Shown: positions 5,884 through 10,236 of the stretch, piece after piece
Numbering within the stretch: position 1 is the stretch's first letter
How the letters are laid out: each line of letters starts with the position of its first letter
DNA from: an uncultured Prevotellaceae bacterium
GTDB lineage: Bacteria > Bacteroidota > Bacteroidia > Bacteroidales > Bacteroidaceae
Assembly (NCBI GenBank): GCA_946187025.1
Contig: CAMHPM010000034.1
Location: 1 to 10,236, forward strand
Reading direction: 5' to 3'
Length of the DNA stretch: 10,236 nucleotides
The notes under the pieces: generated by a model
Database searches by the model: none
The model's input: the letters and a program-made list of their open reading frames with translations, nothing else
Told to the model about the DNA's origin: nothing
Position numbers and translations under genes: made by a program

Positions 5884-7403
5884 TTGTTCAGTTTCCAGCT
5901 AAATCCGTCTTTTGTATCCTTCACTTCAAATCCGAGTGCAGCGAGCTGGTCGCGAATCATGTCGCTCGTCGCCCAGTCCTTGTTGGCCTTGGCCTTCATC
6001 CGCTGCTCGAGCAACATATCGACGACATGGCCGAATGCCTCCTCGCGTGCGGCTCCGTTGCCGTCCTGCGAGCCTTGGGCTGCAAGCCGGAGTCCGAGTA
6101 TGTCGGCAGCAAAAAGCTGGAACAATTGCTTGGCTGCATCGAGTGCATCGGCTGTGATGGTGGCATGATGGTCGGCCACCTGGTTGGCAAGCCTGGCCAG
6201 CTCGAAGAGGTTGGATATCACGATCGGGGTGTTGAAGTCGTCGTTCATGGCATCGTAGCACTTCTGCCTGAGTTGCTCTATCTGCTCCTTGCCGATGGTG
6301 CCATCGGCCACTGGCTGCAGGGTGCCGAGGGTCTTGCAGGCATCGGCGAGGCGTTCGAGGCCGCGTTGTGCTCCGATGAGGGCTTCGTTGCTGAAATCGA
6401 CGGTGCTGCGATAGTGTGCCTGCAGGATGAAGAAGCGTATGGTCATCGGGGTGTATGCCTGTGCAAGCATCTCGTTGCCGTCTTTGTCTTTATGGCTGCC
6501 GGCAAAGAATTCGACCAGGGTGATGAAGTTGCCGAGGCTCTTGCCCATCTTCTGTCCGTTGATGGTTATCATGTTGTTGTGGATCCAGTAGTGTACCATC
6601 TGGTCGCCCTGGCTGGCCACTGCCTGTGCTATCTCGCACTCGTGGTGTGGGAACACGAGGTCCATGCCGCCGCCGTGTATGTCGAAGTGGTTGCCGAGGT
6701 ATTTGCGACCCATTGCCGTGCATTCGCAGTGCCATCCGGGGAATCCGTCGCTCCATGGCGACGGCCAGCGCATGATGTGCTCGGGTTGTGCTTTCTTCCA
6801 GAGTGCAAAGTCGGCCTGGTTGCGTTTCTCGCCCACTCCTGCGAGTTCGCGCGAGTTGTTGATTATGTCGTCGAGGTTACGTCCCGACAGTACTCCGTAG
6901 TGATGTTTGCGGTTATAGGCTTCGACATCGAAATAGACTGAGCCGTTCGACTCGTATGCAAAGCCGTTGTCGAGTATTTCCTGCACCAGTTGTTCTTGTT
7001 CGATGATGTGTCCGGTGGCGTGTGGTTCGATTGACGGTGGCAGGCATCCGAGTGCGCGCATGGCGTCGTGGAACCGGTTGGTGTAGTATTGTGCCACTTC
7101 CATCGGTTCCAGGCTTTCGAGCCTTGCCTTTTTTGCTATCTTGTCTTCGCCTTCGTCGGCATCGTGTTCGAGGTGTCCCACGTCGGTTATGTTGCGCACG
7201 TAGCGCACTTTATAGCCCAGGTGTGTGAGGTAGCGGAATATTATGTCGAACGTGATGGCGGGGCGGGCATGTCCCAGGTGGGCATCGCCATAGACCGTTG
7301 GGCCACATACGTACATGCCTACATGTGGTGCATTGAGCGGGCGGAAGAGTTCTTTCTGCCGGGTCAGTGTGTTATATACGAGTAGATTTTGTTCCATAAA
7401 CAT
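5880..7403 (-). CDS. cysS: Cysteinyl-tRNA synthetase
   Basis: Class I aminoacyl-tRNA synthetase charging tRNA-Cys with cysteine in the cytoplasm; 507 residues from the ATG at 7403. The sequence shows MYVCGPTVYGD with zinc-ligand Cys33, the HIGH-type motif HLGH (42-45), GWHCECTAM (223-231) with the second zinc Cys228, and FPHHECEIAQ (251-260) with the ligand positions H253 and E257. The KMSKS-type loop is KMGKS (285-289), a conservative Ser-to-Gly variant. An anticodon-binding C-terminal region ends in WKLNK. A second ATG two codons in (7397) gives MEQNLLVYNTL, which better resembles related proteins as I recall them, so the true start may be 7397. A -7 box lies immediately upstream, implying a very short leader. 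The downstream 58-residue membrane protein overlaps the stop codon. Confidence 0.96.
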   Translation of the reverse strand: MFMEQNLLVYNTLTRQKELFRPLNAPHVGMYVCGPTVYGDAHLGHARPAITFDIIFRYLTHLGYKVRYVRNITDVGHLEHDADEGEDKIAKKARLESLEPMEVAQYYTNRFHDAMRALGCLPPSIEPHATGHIIEQEQLVQEILDNGFAYESNGSVYFDVEAYNRKHHYGVLSGRNLDDIINNSRELAGVGEKRNQADFALWKKAQPEHIMRWPSPWSDGFPGWHCECTAMGRKYLGNHFDIHGGGMDLVFPHHECEIAQAVASQGDQMVHYWIHNNMITINGQKMGKSLGNFITLVEFFAGSHKDKDGNEMLAQAYTPMTIRFFILQAHYRSTVDFSNEALIGAQRGLERLADACKTLGTLQPVADGTIGKEQIEQLRQKCYDAMNDDFNTPIVISNLFELARLANQVADHHATITADALDAAKQLFQLFAADILGLRLAAQGSQDGNGAAREEAFGHVVDMLLEQRMKAKANKDWATSDMIRDQLAALGFEVKDTKDGFSWKLNK

Positions 7404-7417
7404 CTTGTTTTATCGTG

Positions 7418-7425
7418 CAAAGTTA
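7418..7425 (-). promoter_or_regulatory. -7 promoter element for cysS
   Basis: On the minus strand TAACTTTG matches TAnnTTTG. Transcription would start near 7411, leaving a leader of only about 8-14 nt before the two candidate start codons. The nearest upstream TTTG (7454-7451) has a 25-nt spacer, too long for the usual -33, so the -33 element is unclear. Confidence 0.5.
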
Positions 7426-7510
7426 GTAAATAATAATTGTTTGCGGCCTACAAATGGTGAAAAAAAGGGCGGTGTGGTGGTAAAAATGTTGGTAACGAGG
7501 CATAAAAACG

Positions 7511-7543
7511 CAGGTTGGCGCGCAGTGAATGCACGCCAACCTG
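7511..7543 (-). terminator. Intrinsic terminator downstream of the DUF4890-like gene
   Basis: CAGGTTGGCG (7511-7520) and CGCCAACCTG (7534-7543) form a perfect 10-bp stem, extended inward by GCA/TGC after one mismatch. On the minus strand the stem is followed by CGTTTTTATG, a T-tract. It lies about 40 bp after the stop codon of the gene at 7582-8076 and insulates it from cysS. Confidence 0.78.
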
Positions 7544-7581
7544 TTCAAATTGTTTAGTAATTGTTTCTCTTGCCGTAGCCG

Positions 7582-8076
7582 TTAGTTCTGCTGGCCGCCC
7601 TGGCGAGGTCCGCCCTGGCCACCCTGACGAGGTCCGCCACCGAAGCCCTGACCGCCGCCGAAGCCTTGGCCACCGCCTTGCTGGAAGCGCTGACGCATTT
7701 CTTCCTGCTGCTTCTGGTATTTCTTGTACTGGTCTTCTGTGAGGATGCCCTTCAGTGCTTTCTCCTGAGCTGCCTGGCGCTCCTGCATTTCTTTCATCAT
7801 GGCTTCGCGGTCAAAGTTCTGTGGCTGGCCGCCTTCCATCATCTTCTGCATACGGGCCTGCTGCTCTTTTGCCTGAGTTGTGTAGTATTCCTTCAGCTTC
7901 TTAGACTGCTCGTCGTTGATGCCGAGTTGTTCCTTCATACGGTCTGCCTGGCGTGTTGCCTGCTCTTCTGGATTGAACTCGCGGCGCTGGCGCTGACCGC
8001 CCTGGCCACCTTGGTTCTGAGCTGTCATGCTCAGTGACATTACCATTGCTACGATTGCAAAAATCAGTTTCTTCAT
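7582..8076 (-). CDS. Secreted Gln/Gly-rich DUF4890-like (Spy/CpxP-like) protein
   Basis: A 164-residue exported protein. MKKLIFAIVAMVMSLSMTA is a signal peptide with likely cleavage before QNQ. A short Gly/Gln/Arg linker (about 21-33) is followed by a charged, helix-forming region (34-133) rich in Glu, Gln, Lys and Met. It holds two motifs of the LTxxQ kind: LGINDEQSKKL (51-61) and LTEDQYKKY (112-120). This resembles DUF4890 of Bacteroidota and, more loosely, the Spy/CpxP periplasmic chaperone fold. The tail (134-164) is low-complexity: two QGFGGG and two GGPRQGGQ repeats ending QQN. A periplasmic chaperone or stress-sensing role is inferred from the helical pattern, not shown. It is monocistronic, with a terminator at 7511-7543. 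No TAnnTTTG box was found upstream, so its promoter is not identified. Confidence 0.85.
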   Translation of the reverse strand: MKKLIFAIVAMVMSLSMTAQNQGGQGGQRQRREFNPEEQATRQADRMKEQLGINDEQSKKLKEYYTTQAKEQQARMQKMMEGGQPQNFDREAMMKEMQERQAAQEKALKGILTEDQYKKYQKQQEEMRQRFQQGGGQGFGGGQGFGGGPRQGGQGGPRQGGQQN

Positions 8077-8220
8077 AATCTTTGTGTTTTAGTTGTTAAT
8101 AATGATATGTTTCTGTTTTCATTCGTTTTGACGTTCCGACTCGGGAAAGGTTTAATCGGTATGAAAAAAATCAGTCCGATGCAGATATGTGAGTTTTCAG
8201 GTGCATGGCATCGCGCGTCT
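8077..8220. other. Leader and non-coding DNA upstream of the DUF4890-like gene
   Basis: This stretch carries the AT-rich leader of the minus-strand gene starting at 8076 (on that strand AACAACTAAAACACAAAGATT precedes ATG almost directly). It then continues as unstructured DNA up to the repeat array. I see no TAnnTTTG box on the minus strand, no RNA gene and no credible ORF. Confidence 0.35.
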
Positions 8221-8308
8221 GAGAGTGCGCACTCACAGGGCCGAGACTCCGCACTCACAGGGCCGAGACTCCGCACTCGCAGGCCCGTGACTCCGCACTC
8301 GCAGACGC
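8221..8308. repeat. 22-bp palindromic repeat array, four units (copy 2)
   Basis: Four contiguous 22-bp units start at 8221, 8243, 8265 and 8287. The 12-bp cores lie at 8223 (GAGTGCGCACTC, a perfect palindrome), 8245, 8267 and 8289 (all GACTCCGCACTC). Linkers are ACAGGGCCGA, ACAGGGCCGA and GCAGGCCCGT, so units 1-3 are close to identical outside the first core. It is the same family, unit length and unit number as the array at 3580-3667. It also sits in a divergent intergenic region, 184 bp before the -7 box of a plus-strand gene. Short ORFs reading through it give Cys/Arg/Ser-rich repeats and are not credible proteins. Confidence 0.87.
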
Positions 8309-8491
8309 CACCCTCCACAAGTGGCTGTGAGCGGGTGTATGGAATCCTGTTGCGGAACGCCTCGTGGATTGCTGCCGGTGCGCTTGAAAAAAGCGGAGGT
8401 AAAGCGGCGGGTTTTTGTAAAAAAACATTAATTCAATATAAATAATTGCATAAAAATAGGATTCGCGCGCGTGTGTTTCATTTTTTATCCG
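8309..8491. other. Non-coding DNA between repeat array 2 and the TPR promoter
   Basis: No gene is supported here. The left part contains a small inverted motif CCACAAGTGG. From about 8400 the composition turns AT-rich (runs of A and T, then ATAAATAATTGCATAAAAATAG), as expected upstream of a promoter. A GCGCGCGTGTG stretch lies near 8464-8476. No clear -33 TTTG is present at the right spacing for the -7 box at 8492. Confidence 0.35.
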
Positions 8492-8499
8492 TAATTTTG
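8492..8499 (+). promoter_or_regulatory. -7 promoter element for the TPR gene
   Basis: TAATTTTG matches TAnnTTTG and lies 28 bp before the ATG at 8528, implying a leader of about 20 nt. It is contained in CGTAATTTTGCA, the same 12 bases as upstream of the acyl-CoA synthetase gene. The -33 element is not evident. Confidence 0.6.
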
Positions 8500-8527
8500 C
8501 ACATGAAATAACAAACAGTAACGACAT

Positions 8528-10236
8528 ATGAAGATAGAAACAATGAATAGGACACGCCTGCAAATTGCAGCGATGTGCATAACCTGTGCTCTCGGCATGG
8601 GTGTTGCCAATGCACAGCACTACAGCCGTGCCACCCACGAAGCCATGGGTCTTGAAGAGGCCATGCGACTGTTGGCCGACGGCCACTACGAAGCAGCCCG
8701 CCAGAGTGTAGGCTCACTGCCAGAGACACTGGGTGAAGAACGCCGCATCGCAGCCACGGAGATAGGGCTGACAGCCGACTACTACCTGCACACACCCGGC
8801 ACGAAGGAGCGCATAGAACGCTTTGTGGCACAACACAAGCAGAGCCTTGCAGCCGACCGCCTGAGCCTGCTGCGTGCCAACATGATGGTGAGCGAAGGCA
8901 ACTATACCGAAGCACTGTACGTATATGACAAATATGCCGATGCCATCCGCACCATGCACGACGCCGAACGCGAGGAAACCAACATCTGCAAGGTCATTGC
9001 CCTCATCAACAACGAAGACATCGACCGCGCCGAGGAACTGCTGGGACACATGCAGAACTGCACCACCCACCAGATGGACATGGTGTACTACACAGGCTAC
9101 GTGAAGTACCTGCGCGGACGCTATGCCGACGCACTCGAAGACTTCCAGATACTGAACCAGAACAGCGACTACTCGCGCACCATACCCGTATATATGGCCG
9201 ACTGCTACCTGAACACACAACAGCCGTCGAAAGCACTGTCGCTGCTCAACAACCAGCTGCCACTCGTCAGCCTCCAGCAAGCCGACATCGACATGAGCTA
9301 CCTGCACGAAATGCAACGCATACGAGGCGAGGCCTACTACGACCAAAAGAACTACACGAAAGCCATCGAACCACTCGGACAGTATGTATATGGAGTGGAA
9401 ACACCCAAGCGCACCGCCCTCTACAAGCTGGGACTGGCATACATGGGAACCCAGGAATATGCCAAGGCCGCACCGCTGCTGAGCCGCAGCGCCGACATAT
9501 ATACCGACGAGATGGCACAAAGCTCATGGCTCAACGCAGGAATATGCTACGTATATAGCCAAAACAAACGACAGGCACAAATCGCATTCCAGCAGGCATC
9601 AGAGATGACAGCCAGCACCGCACTGCAAGAAGAAGCCCTCTACAACTACGCACTGACCCTCCACGAAGGCAACACGATGGGATTCGGCGAGTCGGTCAAC
9701 GTCTTCGAACGATTCCTCAACCAATTCCCACAGTCGGCATACGCATCAAGCGTGAGCAAACACCTCTCCGAAGTCTATTTCACAACAAAGAACTACCCCG
9801 CAGCACTGGCAAGCATCAACAAGATAAAAAACCCGAGCCGCGAGATACTCAATGCCAAGCAACGAGTGCTCTACAACCTGGGAGTGCAGGAATTCATCGC
9901 AGGCAAATACCCCGAGACCGATGCCTACATGAACCAAGCCATCGACCTGGGGTCAAACGAAGCATACTACATCAAAGGCGAATCAGAGTACCGGCAAGGT
10001 AAGCTGCAACAGGCCATGACCGACCTCCACCGATACATCAACAACGCACAACGCACCCAGAACAACTACGGACAAGCCATCTACACCCTGGCCTACGCAT
10101 ACTTCAAGCAAAAGAAATACAACCAGGCACTCACATACTTCAACACCTTCACCACCACACGAGCCGCCTCGGCCGACAGCAAGCTGAAAGCCGATGCACT
10201 CAACCGCCTGGCCGACTGCCAATACGTCAACCGCCA
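8528..10236 (+). CDS. Large secreted tetratricopeptide-repeat protein (3' end outside window)
   Basis: The frame opens at ATG 8528 and runs without a stop for 569 codons to the right edge. The start MKIETMNRTRLQ is followed by a hydrophobic segment IAAMCITCALGMGVANA with likely cleavage before QHYS. An alternative ATG at 8543 (MNRTRLQ) would also give a complete signal peptide. The mature part is made of helical repeats of TPR type. Examples are DGHYEAARQSV (51-61), EGNYTEALYVYDKYA (123-137), YLRGRYADALEDFQIL (about 194-209), RIRGEAYYDQKNYTKAIEPL (about 264-283), KLGLAYMGTQEYAKAAPLL (about 300-318) and LAYAYFKQKKYNQALTYF (about 520-537). TPR arrays bind peptides or partner proteins. With an export signal, a periplasmic or outer-membrane-associated scaffold role is likely, but the partner is unknown. 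The full protein probably continues well beyond the window. Confidence 0.9.
   Translation, partial: MKIETMNRTRLQIAAMCITCALGMGVANAQHYSRATHEAMGLEEAMRLLADGHYEAARQSVGSLPETLGEERRIAATEIGLTADYYLHTPGTKERIERFVAQHKQSLAADRLSLLRANMMVSEGNYTEALYVYDKYADAIRTMHDAEREETNICKVIALINNEDIDRAEELLGHMQNCTTHQMDMVYYTGYVKYLRGRYADALEDFQILNQNSDYSRTIPVYMADCYLNTQQPSKALSLLNNQLPLVSLQQADIDMSYLHEMQRIRGEAYYDQKNYTKAIEPLGQYVYGVETPKRTALYKLGLAYMGTQEYAKAAPLLSRSADIYTDEMAQSSWLNAGICYVYSQNKRQAQIAFQQASEMTASTALQEEALYNYALTLHEGNTMGFGESVNVFERFLNQFPQSAYASSVSKHLSEVYFTTKNYPAALASINKIKNPSREILNAKQRVLYNLGVQEFIAGKYPETDAYMNQAIDLGSNEAYYIKGESEYRQGKLQQAMTDLHRYINNAQRTQNNYGQAIYTLAYAYFKQKKYNQALTYFNTFTTTRAASADSKLKADALNRLADCQYVNR

Noticed and set aside
5748..6941. 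Long plus-strand ORF of 397 residues antisense to cysS
   Set aside because: cysS on the opposite strand has all catalytic motifs across this span. The antisense product has no recognisable domain and is Cys/His/Val-rich, as expected from the complement of GC-rich coding DNA.
8073..8445. ORFs on both strands reading through the second repeat array, giving repeated Cys/Glu/Ser/Arg peptides
   Set aside because: The peptide repeats come from the 22-bp DNA units, which are not a multiple of three, so successive units shift frame. There is no start context and array 1 gives different frames.
8714..9520. Minus-strand ORF of 268 residues inside the TPR gene
   Set aside because: It is opposite clear TPR-type repeats preceded by a signal peptide. 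The antisense product is Val/Cys-rich with no motif.

Overview
The window looks like a chromosomal stretch from a gut Bacteroidales bacterium, most like the Muribaculaceae/Bacteroidaceae group. This rests on three things: -7 promoter boxes of the Bacteroidota type (TAnnTTTG) upstream of rnr, the acyl-CoA synthetase, cysS and the TPR gene; AT-rich leaders without obvious Shine-Dalgarno sequences; and the presence of DUF4861 and DUF4890-like families. The assignment comes from motifs and recalled family features, not from a database search. Coding DNA is GC-rich at third positions, so many long antisense ORFs occur and none of them is credible.

Layout. Positions 1-3241 (minus strand) hold rnr (RNase R) followed 8 nt later by a secreted DUF4861-family protein that runs off the left edge. 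Positions 3242-3894 are a divergent intergenic region with the rnr promoter, a four-unit 22-bp palindromic repeat array, a perfect inverted repeat, and a promoter for an AMP-forming long-chain acyl-CoA synthetase (3895-5556, plus). Positions 5557-5706 hold a strong hairpin terminator. Positions 5707-7403 (minus) hold cysS and, overlapping its stop codon by ATGA, a 58-residue two-helix membrane protein. Positions 7404-7581 hold the cysS promoter and a terminator. Positions 7582-8076 (minus) encode a small secreted Gln/Gly-rich DUF4890/Spy-like protein. Positions 8077-8527 are a second divergent intergenic region with a second four-unit array of the same 22-bp repeat. From 8528 to the right edge (plus) runs a large secreted TPR protein, truncated by the window.

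Most genes are housekeeping or envelope genes: RNA turnover, tRNA charging, fatty-acid activation, and exported proteins. No defence system, prophage, transposase, CRISPR array or RNA gene is visible. The most unusual element is the pair of 22-bp-period arrays. Each has four palindrome-like cores built from two interchangeable half-sites, and each lies in a divergent promoter region about 160-185 bp upstream of a plus-strand -7 box. They look like a dispersed extragenic repeat family, or regulatory or nucleoid-protein sites, whose function is unknown to me.
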